Shown: positions 10,101 through 18,979, counted from the stretch's first letter. The stretch: DNA of 64,000 bases from Jiangellales bacterium (GCA_030447955.1 JAUJNY010000005.1:53124-117123), one strand, 5' to 3'. Numbers and translations are program-made. Notes: generated from the sequence alone by a model not told the origin.

Positions 10101-10498
10101 CCGGTTCCCTCCTGCTGGCGGCCACCGGCTATGCGGCGAGCGTGTCCGAGCTGCTCGCCCAGCGGCGGGGACAGACGGCCGTGCTCAGGGCGCTCGGGCT
10201 CTCCCCCCGCGGCCTGGTGACTCTGGTCGGCGGGGAGCAGGCGGTCCTGGCGGCCTTCGCCACCGTGGCCGGCGTCGGTCTAGGTGCCCTGGTCGCCAGG
10301 CTCACGCTGCCTGACGTGCTGCTCGCCTCGGACGGTTCCCCGCCGGTGCCCACGGTCCTGGTCCAGCTGCCCTGGGGATATGTGGCGGCCGCGATCGGGG
10401 CCTTGTTCGCGGTGCTGTTCGTGTCCTCTGCGCTCGCGGTGCTCGCCGCCCGCCGGGCCCGCATCGGGTCGATCCTGCGCTGGGGGGCGGAGGGGTGA
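7136..10498 (+). CDS. FtsX-like ABC transporter permease (large)
   Basis: This 1120-residue membrane protein has one N-terminal membrane segment (about residues 22-45) followed by an extracytoplasmic domain of about 270 residues. A hydrophobic FtsX block follows (about 325-440 and 460-530), then a second large extracytoplasmic domain and a closing three-helix FtsX block (about 975-1115). This is the MacB/LolCE-like layout of exporters that couple cytoplasmic ATP hydrolysis to work outside the membrane. Its 3' end overlaps the next permease (GTGA), and two ATPases follow. A Gly-Asp-Gly-Thr repeat near residue 155 is a linker. The start is GTG at 7136 after GGGGACGG. The cargo is unknown. Confidence 0.82.
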   Translation: MERVRRIAWWLSAVATRATATRAVTGTAALVILIATTALLALVRYDAEVTAAGLRRGLAALPAAERSAQISVDFERGTRECAGLDASTARVSEVVPALDLPLETHRSLLSATYGLTAPRAQGAGAPTGPEVLVAVAYDDLADHARLRAGRWPDDGTGDGTGDGTGDGSDGEPAAVEAAVHERTAQALDLAPGSLLHLADRLNARPLTVRVSGVYVPNAADDPFWFGEPVESAGRDASGSSGLISYGPLALTSAGWCSAVVPDSARWRVVPLVTSLRAGDLERLGDVPARLTAELSEPDSSGGTGTFVTSELDASVPVLSATLSVTRAVTGVPSVLLAALAATCLLLVSGLLAAVRRRDEGLLVARGASRRLTAGIGLLEALLLALPAAVLAPALSGPVLVAAARVTGARLEPLPLLPGTRVWLLGALLASLGALLVTLPGLRLRRANADGTAAPRAPWSRGGALQQGGIDLALTAVAGLLLWQLSQYGAQGASRLAGVEVDPVVVLAPTALLVAGALLAARLLVPFAAAAERLMRRRRGLAVPLALVQVGRDSHRHAATVVLLGLACASATYAVAFDQTWGRSQLDQADHEVGTDLRVAPPLTGAAATGTLGLAAAYAALPEVEQLSAVLEQPETLPDGTAFELVALDAAAGADVLRGRYGEAGETAAALARLADRRPPPAGPVLPPGSRTLRVTVTLDAQAFSVTQDGEEVSLSPPGVVTVLVSDGSGVVSSLSLGEVPRDGEPHALTAPLPPSAAGEPRLVGFTLAAEHRVFPRRTIGWTIGAVEALDAGGSIAAVAHDRSQWSSTVTPYPEYGSRDAALLGTRAGTDRWAARVKTGRPSSRARVALTTLVAMTGPLASGPVPMVATSALLDSGAARLGKTVALPTLHVQGKVMAALPGLPTVNPRTPAVLVDLPSLQAAVLSTGRVVPAPTSWWLSAPAGGEQAARELSADPALAATVVDRLAVRADRLADPLGAVLLGALVLGLAGSLLLAATGYAASVSELLAQRRGQTAVLRALGLSPRGLVTLVGGEQAVLAAFATVAGVGLGALVARLTLPDVLLASDGSPPVPTVLVQLPWGYVAAAIGALFAVLFVSSALAVLAARRARIGSILRWGAEG
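7595..7642 (+). repeat. 12-bp coding tandem repeat in the permease
   Basis: Three exact copies of GACGGCACCGGC (7595-7630) are followed by a degenerate fourth. They encode a Gly-Asp-Gly-Thr linker in the first extracytoplasmic domain. Copy number could vary between strains by in-frame slippage. Confidence 0.85.
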
Positions 10499-13227
10499 GC
10501 CTGGCGCGTGTGGTCAGGCGCCGGGCGGTCGCTGACCGGCTTCCGCTGGCCGCGGCGGCGCTGCTGCTGACGGTGTCCGCCACGCTCGCCGTCGCGCTGC
10601 CACAGCAGCTGGCCAGCACCGAGAGCGCTGCGTTCCGCGACATGTTCCGCGACGTCGGACCGATCGCGGGTTCCATCGAGATCGCCGCGGACGGGATCCC
10701 GTTCCGCTCCGGACTGCCTGGCACGACCTCCGACCTCGTTGCTGCCGGCCGCACCCTCGCCGCGGCCGTCCCGCGCCGGCTGGCACACGTCCTGGAACGC
10801 CCCGCCGCGCAGGCCTCCGCCGGCACGTACACGATCCTGCCCCGCGCCGCGGAGCCGCAGCTCGTCTCCGTCGACGTCGATCCGGCCATCCGATCCGTCG
10901 TCCGGGTGGTCGAGCGGGCGAGAGGTCCGCAGACCGCCGGGGTCGTCGACGTCATGGTCAGCCGCACGGTGGCCGAGCAGCTCGGCCTCGCCGCGGGGGA
11001 CGTGCACCGGCTCCGACCCACGGGGGACACCCGCAACTTCACCGTGCAGGGCCTGCGGGTGCGGGTGCGCCAGGTGGTTGAGCCGCTCGAGCTGACAGAC
11101 CCGCGCTGGGTTGACGGCCAGCGGTTCCTCCAGGCCAACACCAAGGTGGTAGGACTCAGCCAAACCCTCGAGGCCGCGGTCATCGCGCTGCCCGCCGACG
11201 TGCCGCAGCTGGCCAGGACGGCCCGCTGGTTCAGCTACCAGTGGCGGCTCCCCCTGCAGCCGGCCGAGCTGGAGGTGTCACAGGCCGCCACGCTGGCCGA
11301 CGCAGTGCGCCAGTACCAGCTGCGCCCACCGGCGCTCGGTGCGCCCGGTCAGCCGGCTCAGCCGTACGTCACCAGCGGGATCATCGACGCCATCACCGAC
11401 TACCTCACCCAGCGGCAAGCCAACCGCTCACTCGTCACCCTCGGACTGGCCTGCCTGGTGACGGTCAGCGTGCTCACCTTGGGGCTGGCGGCGCGTCTGC
11501 TGGTCGACGCGCGCCGCGACCACATCCGGCTGCTGCGGGCGCGCGGCGCGGGGCTAGGTCAACTTCTCGCCGCCACCACGGCCGAGGCGGTCCCGCTGGC
11601 GGGGATCTGCGCCGCCGTCGGCGCTGTCGCTGGGCTGTGGGTGGCCGGTGCGCCGGCGGACGGCGTCACCCGCACCGGGCCCTTGTCTTTGGCGCTGTTG
11701 TTGGCAGCTGCTTTCGTGGTGGTGACGCTCGGTCTGGTCGTCCTCGCGTGCCGCTCGGATGCTCGGTCTGGGCGCCAGCGGTCGACGGCGGCGCGGTGGC
11801 GGTCGGCGCGGAGGATCACAGCAGAGCTGGCGCTGGTCGGGCTGGCCGTCGCCGCGGTGGTGCTGCTGCGTCGGCGCGGGTTGAGTGAAGGCCCAACCAC
11901 CGATCCGTTGCTGGCAGCCGCCCCTGTGCTGTGCGCGGTCGCGGTAGCCGTGCTGGTGCTGCGGCTGCTTCCGCTCGTCGGGTGGCTGGGCATGGCGCTC
12001 ACCCGGCAGCGCGGGATCGTCGGACTCGTCGGCCTCGGCCGGGCCGCCCGGGAACCGACGGCCCAGGCGGGGGTGCTGCTCGTGCTGCTGGTGGCGCTGT
12101 CGACCGCGGTCTTCGGCGGCACGGTGCGGCACACCCTGCGGGAGGCACAGGCGGCCGAGGCGTTCAACGTCGTCGGAGCCGACGCGCGCATCGGTCCCGC
12201 GCCGGCTCCGCTGCCGGCGGACGTCGCGTCCCGGGCGGCGCAACTGCCGGGCGTCAGCGCGGTGGCGACCCTCGCCGAGGAGGACACCAACACGGCGTTC
12301 GCGAGCGAGGGTGACCTGCTTGCCGTGGCCGCCGACACCGAGGCGCTGGCGGCGGTCTGGCAGGACACTCCAGCCGAGGCCTGGGTGGGACGGCTGTCCG
12401 GCCTGGGCGAAGGCGCGAGCTACCGACTGCTCCCCGGGTTGCTGGTGCTGCCCGAAGCCACCGACGCGCGGCCTGGGGACGAGCTGTCCGTGCCCATCCG
12501 CGGGCCAAGAGTGAGCGTCGCGCCGCGGGTCGCCTTCGGTGTTGTCCCCGGGATCCAGTGGAACGGTCCGGTCCTGATCCTCGATGCGACCGCGTTGGAG
12601 ACGGCCCTGGACGGCACGCAGCTGGCGCCTACGAGGGTGCTGATCCGGGGGACGGCTGAGCCGGAAGCCCTAGCAGCGCTTGCCGCGGGAGCGGCGGAAG
12701 CGGCGGGTGCGGCTGCGGGTGCGGCAGCGGGCGAGCAGCCCACCCTGGTGTACGAGCGTGAGGAGTGGTTGGCCGCCGTCAGGGCTCAACCGTTCGTGGG
12801 AGCCACCACACGCACCCTCGGCATCGCCGCCGCCGCCGCGTGGGGCCTCGCCGTGGCCGGGCTCGTCCTGGGTCTCGCGGTCAGCACCCGCCGACGGCTC
12901 ACGACGTTGGCCAGGCTGCGCACACTGGGGTTGGCCGCGCGCCAGTCCGTAGGGACAATGGCCGTCGAGCTGGCGCCGATGACATTGCTGGCTGCGCTGG
13001 CCGGCAGCGCCCTCGGCCTCGGGCTGGCCGACCTCATCGTCCCGGAGATAGAGCTGGCCCCCTATGCCGGCGGCGACACGCAACCCCCTGTGGTGGTCGA
13101 TGTGCTCACAACGGCCGCGCTGGCCGGGTCGCTGATCGGCCTGGTGGCGATCGCCGTCCTCGTCGCGGGTGTCGCCGTCCGCCGACTCGACCTTGCCCGC
13201 CACCTACGCGCCGCGGAGGAACGATGA
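10495..13227 (+). CDS. FtsX-like ABC transporter permease (second)
   Basis: This 910-residue protein has one N-terminal membrane segment at about residues 15-40. FtsX-type helices follow at about 310-420, more hydrophobic segments at about 440-545, and a last cluster at about 770-900. A domain outside the membrane lies between. The GTG start at 10495 overlaps the stop of the preceding permease by four bases, and the stop overlaps the ATPase start (ATGA). This argues for a stoichiometric complex of two different permeases with the two ATPases. An alanine/glycine-rich stretch near residue 730 looks like a flexible linker. The substrate cannot be inferred. Confidence 0.82.
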   Translation: MSLARVVRRRAVADRLPLAAAALLLTVSATLAVALPQQLASTESAAFRDMFRDVGPIAGSIEIAADGIPFRSGLPGTTSDLVAAGRTLAAAVPRRLAHVLERPAAQASAGTYTILPRAAEPQLVSVDVDPAIRSVVRVVERARGPQTAGVVDVMVSRTVAEQLGLAAGDVHRLRPTGDTRNFTVQGLRVRVRQVVEPLELTDPRWVDGQRFLQANTKVVGLSQTLEAAVIALPADVPQLARTARWFSYQWRLPLQPAELEVSQAATLADAVRQYQLRPPALGAPGQPAQPYVTSGIIDAITDYLTQRQANRSLVTLGLACLVTVSVLTLGLAARLLVDARRDHIRLLRARGAGLGQLLAATTAEAVPLAGICAAVGAVAGLWVAGAPADGVTRTGPLSLALLLAAAFVVVTLGLVVLACRSDARSGRQRSTAARWRSARRITAELALVGLAVAAVVLLRRRGLSEGPTTDPLLAAAPVLCAVAVAVLVLRLLPLVGWLGMALTRQRGIVGLVGLGRAAREPTAQAGVLLVLLVALSTAVFGGTVRHTLREAQAAEAFNVVGADARIGPAPAPLPADVASRAAQLPGVSAVATLAEEDTNTAFASEGDLLAVAADTEALAAVWQDTPAEAWVGRLSGLGEGASYRLLPGLLVLPEATDARPGDELSVPIRGPRVSVAPRVAFGVVPGIQWNGPVLILDATALETALDGTQLAPTRVLIRGTAEPEALAALAAGAAEAAGAAAGAAAGEQPTLVYEREEWLAAVRAQPFVGATTRTLGIAAAAAWGLAVAGLVLGLAVSTRRRLTTLARLRTLGLAARQSVGTMAVELAPMTLLAALAGSALGLGLADLIVPEIELAPYAGGDTQPPVVVDVLTTAALAGSLIGLVAIAVLVAGVAVRRLDLARHLRAAEER

Positions 13228-14168
13228 CGACCCCGAGTCTTGCCGAGCTGATGGCTCGGTCCTACCGCGAGGATGGGACGGCGCCGGAGGGCCACGTGGT
13301 CGCCGTCGGGCTCGTCCGCATCTTTAAGCGTGAGGGCGTCGAAGTCGTGGCGCTGCAGGGCCTGGACCTCGATGTCGAGCGCGGAGAGCATGTCGCGATC
13401 GTCGGGGCGTCCGGCAGCGGCAAGTCGACGCTGCTCAACATCCTCTCCGGCCTCGATGTGCCCACCGCTGGCGACGTCAACGTCGCCGGAGTCGACCTGG
13501 TCACCATGGACACCAAGGCCCGGCGCCGTTACCGCCGTGACGTCGTCGGCTTCGTGTGGCAGGAGACCGGGCGCAACCTGTTCCCGTTCCTCACCGCCGC
13601 CGACAACGTGGCGCTGCCGCTGGCGCTCAGCCGCCGGTCGCGCTCGGCGCGCCGCCACCGCTCCGGCGAGCTGCTCGACCTGCTCGGGGTCGGCCACTGC
13701 CGCGACCGGCGACCCGCGCAGATGTCCGGCGGGGAGCTGCAACGGGTGGCAATCGCCGTGGCCATCGCCAACGAGCCGAGCGTCGTGCTCGCCGACGAGC
13801 CGACCGGTGAGCTGGACAGCCACAGCGCCGGTGAGGTGCACACCGCGCTCCGTGCGGTCAACCGTGAGCTCGGCACCACCGTCGTCGTAGTGACCCACGA
13901 CCCGCTGGTGGCCGAGCACGTCGACCGGACGGTGGCGATTCGGGACGGCCGCACCGCCAGCGAGGTGGTGCGCCGCACGTCCACCGACGTGCACGGCGAG
14001 GAGCAGGTCGTCGCCGAGGAGTGGGCCGTACTCGACCGGGTGGGACGCCTGCAGCTGCCGCACGACTTCACCGCGGCGTTGGGGTTGGAGCGGCGGGTCC
14101 GGCTGGCGCTCGAACTGGACCACATCGGGGTGTGGCCGGACCGATCCCGGCGTGACGAGCAGCGATGA
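13224..14168 (+). CDS. ABC transporter ATP-binding protein (FtsX-permease partner, C-terminally extended)
   Basis: This 314-residue ATPase has Walker A GASGSGKST, a Q-loop in FVWQETGRNLFPFLT, the signature MSGGELQR, Walker B VVLADEPTGELDS and the switch histidine in VVVVTHDP. The ATG at 13224 overlaps the permease stop. About 65 residues follow the nucleotide-binding domain (EEWAVLDRVGRLQLPHDF and on), an extension absent from MacB but common in actinobacterial ATPases of this operon type. It probably drives one half of the heteromeric FtsX exporter. Lower certainty attaches to which permease it contacts. Confidence 0.88.
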   Translation: MTTPSLAELMARSYREDGTAPEGHVVAVGLVRIFKREGVEVVALQGLDLDVERGEHVAIVGASGSGKSTLLNILSGLDVPTAGDVNVAGVDLVTMDTKARRRYRRDVVGFVWQETGRNLFPFLTAADNVALPLALSRRSRSARRHRSGELLDLLGVGHCRDRRPAQMSGGELQRVAIAVAIANEPSVVLADEPTGELDSHSAGEVHTALRAVNRELGTTVVVVTHDPLVAEHVDRTVAIRDGRTASEVVRRTSTDVHGEEQVVAEEWAVLDRVGRLQLPHDFTAALGLERRVRLALELDHIGVWPDRSRRDEQR

Positions 14169-14884
14169 GCCTCCCCGCGCACGACGGCCCCGCCGACACA
14201 GTGGCCACCCGGTCGGGCCGGGTGCTCGAGGTCGAGGAGCTGCGGCGCAGCTACGGCAGCGGCGAACGGACGGTGACTGCCCTGCGGGGCGTCACCCTGC
14301 ACGTTGACGCGGGCGAGCTGATCGTGGTGCGCGGCCGGTCGGGGTCGGGCAAGACCACGCTCCTCAACTGCATCGGCGGTCTCGACCGGACCGACAGCGG
14401 CCGGGTGCTGGTCGCCGGGGTAGACGTCACGACCGCGAGTGAGCGCAGGTTGCTGGCGCTGCGCCGCACGGTGCTCGGCTTCGTGTTCCAGTCCTTCGGG
14501 CTCGTGCCGATCCTCACCGCCCGCGAAAACGTGAGCGTCCCGCTGCGCCTGCTCGGCGTGGACCGGCGCGCGCGCGAGCAGCGGGTGGACGCGGCGCTCG
14601 CGCTCGTCGGGCTGCTCGACCACGCCGAGCAGCGGCCGGGGGAGCTCTCCGGTGGGCAGCAGCAGCGCGTGTCGGTTGCCCGCGCCGTGGTGCATCGGCC
14701 CCAGCTGCTCATCGCCGACGAACCCACCGGGCAGCTCGACTCGCAGACCGGTCGCTCGATCATGGAGCTGCTCGTCGCCCTGGTGCGTGAGCAACAGATG
14801 GCCGCGATCGTCGCCACTCACGACGCGGCGCTCGTCGCCCTCGCTGACCACGTGATCGAGCTGCGTGACGGGGCGGTCGTCTGA
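14165..14884 (+). CDS. ABC transporter ATP-binding protein (LolD/MacB-type)
   Basis: This 239-residue ATPase has Walker [10 protein letters not shown], a Q-loop in [13 protein letters not shown], the signature LSGGQQQR, Walker [14 protein letters not shown] and a switch His in IVATHDA. It has the compact length typical of LolD/MacB-class domains. It is the last gene of a four-gene operon whose members all overlap by four bases, so one translationally coupled transcript is likely. Having two distinct ATPases and two permeases suggests a heterotetrameric exporter rather than a homodimer. Confidence 0.9.
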   Translation: MSLPAHDGPADTVATRSGRVLEVEELRRSYGSGERTVTALRGVTLHVDAGELIVVRGRSGSGKTTLLNCIGGLDRTDSGRVLVAGVDVTTASERRLLALRRTVLGFVFQSFGLVPILTARENVSVPLRLLGVDRRAREQRVDAALALVGLLDHAEQRPGELSGGQQQRVSVARAVVHRPQLLIADEPTGQLDSQTGRSIMELLVALVREQQMAAIVATHDAALVALADHVIELRDGAVV

Positions 14885-14937
14885 CTGCGGACGCTCCACC
14901 CGGCGGTCGGGCGCCGGAGGGCTGCCAGGCTGGCCCG

Positions 14938-16590
14938 ATGACCTCGACGCACCCGCGCGCTGGCAAGCCGGCCGAACCCGCCGACCTCGTGGACGTCCCA
15001 CGGCTAGTGACGGCCTACTACGCCGAGCACCCCGACCCCGAGGCGCCCGAGCAGCGCGTCACCTTCGGCACCTCCGGTCACCGCGGCTCTTCGCTGCTCG
15101 GCGCGTTCAACGAGGACCACATCCTCGCCACCAGCCAGGCCATCTGCGACTACCGCAGCTCGGTCGGAATCGACGGTCCGCTGTTCCTCGGAGCGGACAC
15201 CCACGCGCTGTCCGCTCCGGCCGCGGTCACAGCGCTGGAGGTCTTCGCCGCCAACGAGGTCATCGTGCTTGTCGATACGGGCGGTGGCTACGTTCCGACC
15301 CCGGCGCTCTCCCACGCGATCCTGCGGCACAACAGTGGACGGGGCAGCGGCGGGCGGGCGGACGGCGTCGTCGTGTCGCCCTCCCACAACCCGCCCGCCG
15401 ACGGGGGGTTCAAGTACAACCCGCCGGACGGCGGTCCAGCGGGTACCGACGTGACGCGGTGGGTGCAGGACCGTGCCAACGAGCTGCTCACCGCTGGGCT
15501 GGGCGACGTCCGCCGGATGCCGTACGCCCGTGCCCGGGCGGCCGAGACGACCGGGTCGTACCCCTTCCTGGACGCCTATGTCGAGGACCTCCCATCGGTC
15601 GTCGACCTGGACGCGATCCGGACCGCCGGCGTACGGATCGGGGCAGACCCGCTCGGTGGCGCCAGTGTGGACTACTGGGGCGCGATCGCCGAGCGGCACG
15701 GCCTCAGCCTGACCGTGGTCAACCCGCTGGTGGACCCGACGTTCCGGTTCATGACCCTGGACCGGGACGGCCAGATCCGCATGGACTGCTCCTCCCCGTA
15801 CGCGATGGCCTCGCTCATTGCGGCGCGCGACTCCTACCAGGTGGCGACCGGCAACGACGCCGACGCCGACCGGCACGGCATCGTCACCCCGGACGCGGGA
15901 CTGATGAACCCCAACCACTTTCTCGCCGTGGCCGTCGACTACCTCTTTGGCTCGCGGGACGGGTGGCGGGCCGACGCGGCGGTCGGCAAGACGCTGGTGT
16001 CCTCGGCAGTCATCGACCGGGTCGCGGCGGCGCTGGGGCGCCAGCTCGTCGAGGTGCCGGTCGGGTTCAAGTGGTTCGTGCCCGGACTGCTTGACGGCTC
16101 CCTCGGGTTCTGCGGTGAGGAGAGCGCGGGCGCCTCGTTGTTGCGCCGCGACGGGAGCGTGTGGACCACCGACAAGGACGGCATCGCGCTGTGCCTACTC
16201 GCCGCGGAGATCACCGCGGTCACCGGCAGCACCCCCAGCGAGCACTACGCCCGGCTGGTCGAACGCTTCGGCGAGGCGACGTACGCCCGGGTCGACGCCC
16301 CGGCGACCCGCGAGCAGAAGGCGGCGCTCAGCCGGCTCTCGGCCGCGGACGTCGGCACCGCGGACCTGGCGGGTGAGCCCGTCACCGCGGCCCTGACCGC
16401 CGCTCCCGGCAACGGCGCGGCCATCGGTGGGTTAAAGGTGACCGCGCAGTCAGGGTGGTTCGCGGCCCGCCCCTCGGGGACCGAAGACGTGTACAAGATC
16501 TACGCCGAGAGCTTCGCCGGCCCCGAGCACCTCGAGCGCATCCTGGTCGACGCCCGCCGCATCGTTGACGCGGCCCTTGACGGCGCCTGA
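14938..16590 (+). CDS. pgm: Phosphoglucomutase (alpha-D-glucose phosphate specific)
   Basis: This 550-residue enzyme interconverts glucose 1-phosphate and glucose 6-phosphate in the cytoplasm, linking glycolysis with glycogen, trehalose and cell-wall precursor synthesis. Visible landmarks are [11 protein letters not shown] near residue 42, the phosphoserine loop [14 protein letters not shown] near 145, the metal-binding loop [10 protein letters not shown] near 305, and a C-terminal phosphate-binding [10 protein letters not shown]. Length and motifs match the bacterial Pgm family throughout. The ATG at 14938 is chosen for alignment with the family N-terminus. It lies downstream of the exporter operon and is followed by a strong hairpin. 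Confidence 0.95.
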   Translation: MTSTHPRAGKPAEPADLVDVPRLVTAYYAEHPDPEAPEQRVTFGTSGHRGSSLLGAFNEDHILATSQAICDYRSSVGIDGPLFLGADTHALSAPAAVTALEVFAANEVIVLVDTGGGYVPTPALSHAILRHNSGRGSGGRADGVVVSPSHNPPADGGFKYNPPDGGPAGTDVTRWVQDRANELLTAGLGDVRRMPYARARAAETTGSYPFLDAYVEDLPSVVDLDAIRTAGVRIGADPLGGASVDYWGAIAERHGLSLTVVNPLVDPTFRFMTLDRDGQIRMDCSSPYAMASLIAARDSYQVATGNDADADRHGIVTPDAGLMNPNHFLAVAVDYLFGSRDGWRADAAVGKTLVSSAVIDRVAAALGRQLVEVPVGFKWFVPGLLDGSLGFCGEESAGASLLRRDGSVWTTDKDGIALCLLAAEITAVTGSTPSEHYARLVERFGEATYARVDAPATREQKAALSRLSAADVGTADLAGEPVTAALTAAPGNGAAIGGLKVTAQSGWFAARPSGTEDVYKIYAESFAGPEHLERILVDARRIVDAALDGA

Positions 16591-16621
16591 GGGCGCGCCC
16601 CCACTCTGACGAAGCGCCTCT

Positions 16622-16673
16622 CGACTTGTCAGACCCAGACCGGGTCGGGGCCCGGCGTGGGTCTGACAAGTCG
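16622..16673. terminator. Perfect 16-bp inverted repeat between convergent genes
   Basis: Bases 16622-16637 (CGACTTGTCAGACCCA) are exactly complementary to 16658-16673, with a 20-nt GC-rich loop. The hairpin lies between the ends of pgm and the convergent reductase at 16708, as a bidirectional terminator would. It lacks a clear T-run, so termination may be tailless. Confidence 0.6.
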
Positions 16674-16707
16674 GACGATGCCGATGGGGCCCGACCCGGC
16701 TCGGCGG

Positions 16708-17745
16708 TCAGTCGGCCGGCTGGCCTCGCACCGTGTGGTCGGGCGGGACCACCTCGTCCGCTGGTGGAGGACCGGGGGGCGTCCCGTCACCGAACGGCCG
16801 CCCGCCGAGCGTCTCCCGTCCGTGCGGGATGAGCCAGCCACTCAGGTCGGGTCCCGCCGGCACGATCCGCGTCGGATTGATGTCGGTGTGGACCTCGTAG
16901 TAGTGGCGCTTGATGTGGTCGAAGTCGATCGTGTCACCGAAGCCTGGGGTGGCGAACAGGTCGCGGGCGTAGGCCCACAGCACCGGCATCTCGGTGAGCT
17001 TGTGCCGGTTGCACTTGAAGTGGCCGTGGTAGACGGCGTCGAAGCGGACCAACGTCGTGAACAGTCGTACGTCCGCCTCGGTGATCGTGTCGCCGACCAG
17101 GTAGCGCTGGCGCTCCAGCCGCTCGGACAGCCAGTCCAGCCGGTCGAACAACCGTCGGTAGGCAGCCTCATAGGCCTCCTGGCTGCCGGCGAATCCGCAG
17201 CGGTAGACGCCGTTGTTGACGTCCTTGAAGACCAGCTCGGCGACCTCGTCGATCTCGTCGCGCAGCTCGACGGGGTACAGGTCGGGCGCGCCGGGGCGGT
17301 GGTGCTCACCCCACTGGGTCGAGAGGTCCAGCGTGATCTGGGGGTAGTTGTTGGTCACGACCTGGCCGCTGGGGATGTCCACAATCGCCGGCACGGTGAT
17401 CCCGCGCTCGTAGTCGGGGACCCGCGCGAAGAACGCCTCCTGCAGCCGCTCGATGCCCAGCACCGGATCGCGACCGCCCGGATCGAGGTCGAACGTCCAG
17501 CTGCGCTCGTCGTGCGTCGGACCCGCCACGCCCATCGACAGGGCGTCCTCCAGGCCGAGCAGGCGACGCACGATGATCGCCCGGTTGGCCCACGGGCAGG
17601 CGCGCGCGACCACCAACCGGTAGCGCCCCGGCTCCACCGGATAGCCGTCGCGGCCGTCGGCGGTGATCCGGGTGTCGATGTAGTCCGAGTCGCGGGTGAA
17701 CTCGCCTTCGGGGGCGACGTACGTACCTCCGGTGCTGGCTGCCAT
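16708..17745 (-). CDS. Glutathionyl-hydroquinone reductase-like / GST-family protein (YqjG/ECM4 type)
   Basis: This 345-residue thioredoxin-fold protein has the xenobiotic-reductase motif RACPWANR (catalytic Cys, about residue 49). The downstream block VPAIVD-VVTNNYPQI and a GST-type helical C-terminal domain (LVGDTITEADVRLFTTLVRFD) follow. YqjG/ECM4 proteins reduce glutathionyl-hydroquinones. Actinobacteria generally use mycothiol instead of glutathione, so the thiol used here is uncertain. The ATG at 17745 has a -10 box 6 nt upstream, suggesting a leaderless transcript. It converges on pgm. Confidence 0.88.
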   Translation of the reverse strand: MAASTGGTYVAPEGEFTRDSDYIDTRITADGRDGYPVEPGRYRLVVARACPWANRAIIVRRLLGLEDALSMGVAGPTHDERSWTFDLDPGGRDPVLGIERLQEAFFARVPDYERGITVPAIVDIPSGQVVTNNYPQITLDLSTQWGEHHRPGAPDLYPVELRDEIDEVAELVFKDVNNGVYRCGFAGSQEAYEAAYRRLFDRLDWLSERLERQRYLVGDTITEADVRLFTTLVRFDAVYHGHFKCNRHKLTEMPVLWAYARDLFATPGFGDTIDFDHIKRHYYEVHTDINPTRIVPAGPDLSGWLIPHGRETLGGRPFGDGTPPGPPPADEVVPPDHTVRGQPAD

Positions 17746-17751
17746 CGAGCC

Positions 17752-17757
17752 AGCGTA
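17752..17757 (-). promoter_or_regulatory. -10 box for a leaderless reductase transcript
   Basis: On the minus strand TACGCT ends 6 nt before the ATG at 17745, with no ribosome site between them. Confidence 0.5.
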
Positions 17758-17841
17758 CGGCTGCGCCCCCGCGAACCGACTCCAGAGTGCAGCCGGGCTC
17801 CGGCGTGCTCTCCGGCTGACAGATCGGCCCCGTAAGGCGCC

Positions 17842-18759
17842 TCAGGCGTTTTCGGCGACCCAGCGCATCGGATCGCCGGCGCCAAGGTCAGTGATGCCGG
17901 CGTCGGCGAGCGCGCCGCAGACCAGGGTGCGGCGGTGGGCAGCGAAGGTGAGGACGTGGGCGATCATCCCGCCGTAGGTGAAGACCTCGGGCGGTTCGCA
18001 GATCGCGTCGACGAACGTCTCGTCGAGCCGACGCTCGTCGACGATGGCGTGGACCTGGGTAAGGAAGGAGGGGCCGACCTCGGCGAGCTTGGCGCGCATG
18101 TCGGCGATGGTTTCGGTGCTCTCGGAGTCCATGTCGTAGGGCTGGTCGTGGGTGGCGGCGTCCCACATCGCAAGCTGGCCAACCAGCCGGGCCAGCAGCG
18201 AACGAACTGTTGGGTCGCAGTCGATGCCGTCGACAGAGATCTCGACGCGGGCGTCGAGCTGCTCAGCAGTCAGGCTCTCGGCGTGAGTGAGCATCTCGCC
18301 GACGAGCCAGACGTGGTGCTCGACCATGCGGGTCAGCAGATCCATGGCAGTGACCTTCCCGTGGGCGGGGACGCGCAGGCCCCCTGGCGGGTTGAAGTGC
18401 ACCTGACTGGTCGACTCGAGTCGAAAGCCCGTCGGCTGGTGCCGCCACTGCGACGGCGCCCGCCCAAAGGCCCTGGCGAAGGCCCGGGTGAAGGCCTCGT
18501 TGCTCCCATAACCAGCCTCGATGGCGACGCGCAGCACGTCGTGGTCGCTGGTGATGAGCCGGTATGCGGCCCGCTCGAGCAGTACGCGCCGGCGCAGGGT
18601 CGCTGGTGGCTCGCCGGCCGCGGCGGAGACGAGCCGGTCGAAGTGAAATCGGGAGAGGTGCACGCGCGACGCCAGCGCCTCAGCCGATGTCTCGTGGTCG
18701 TCCATCGTTTCGGCAAGGGCGTCCACGAAGGCAGCGAAGGTGTCGGTCGGCGTCCTCAT
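17842..18759 (-). CDS. AraC-family regulator fused to a DinB-like helical domain
   Basis: This 305-residue protein carries at its N-terminus (about 1-110) two helix-turn-helix units of the AraC/XylS DNA-binding domain, including LASRVHLSRFHFDRLV and the AIEAGYGSNEAFTRAFARAFG motif. The remaining half (about 135-300) resembles a DinB-type four-helix bundle, with VEHHVWLVGEML at its first helix and later histidines that could bind metal (WDAATHD, FAAHRR). The usual order is a sensing domain before AraC; here DNA binding comes first. It may sense a small molecule or metal and regulate nearby genes, but the ligand and targets are unknown. Confidence 0.78.
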   Translation of the reverse strand: MRTPTDTFAAFVDALAETMDDHETSAEALASRVHLSRFHFDRLVSAAAGEPPATLRRRVLLERAAYRLITSDHDVLRVAIEAGYGSNEAFTRAFARAFGRAPSQWRHQPTGFRLESTSQVHFNPPGGLRVPAHGKVTAMDLLTRMVEHHVWLVGEMLTHAESLTAEQLDARVEISVDGIDCDPTVRSLLARLVGQLAMWDAATHDQPYDMDSESTETIADMRAKLAEVGPSFLTQVHAIVDERRLDETFVDAICEPPEVFTYGGMIAHVLTFAAHRRTLVCGALADAGITDLGAGDPMRWVAENA

Positions 18760-18857
18760 ACAAAGGATCCTGTCGGCGCCACCGGCTGCCCGCTTGACTG
18801 TCCTTGCTCATTTGCCTGGCGCGCTGCCCGTTGCCGATGTCTTGAGACATCACACGG

Positions 18858-18929
18858 CGCCCCCGGCAGGATTCGAACCTGCGCACCCGCCTCCGGAGGG
18901 CGGTGCTCTATCCCCTGAGCTACGGGGGC
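18858..18929 (-). tRNA. tRNA-Arg(CCG)
   Basis: The minus strand folds as a full 72-nt cloverleaf. It has acceptor GCCCCCG paired with CGGGGGC, D-stem GCTC/GAGC, anticodon stem CCGCC/GGCGG with loop CTCCGGA (anticodon CCG), and T-arm GCAGG-TTCGAAT-CCTGC. The discriminator is G; CCA is not encoded. It reads CGG arginine codons, which are common in this GC-rich genome. It lies divergently next to argS, whose product charges it. Confidence 0.97.
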
Positions 18930-18966
18930 CAGGAATCCAACGACGATAGCAGCGGCGTTGCGTCGA

Positions 18967-18972
18967 TACGCT
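18967..18972 (+). promoter_or_regulatory. -10 box for a leaderless argS transcript
   Basis: TACGCT ends 7 nt before the argS GTG at 18980, leaving no room for a ribosome binding site. Confidence 0.5.
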
Positions 18973-18979
18973 TGACCAG

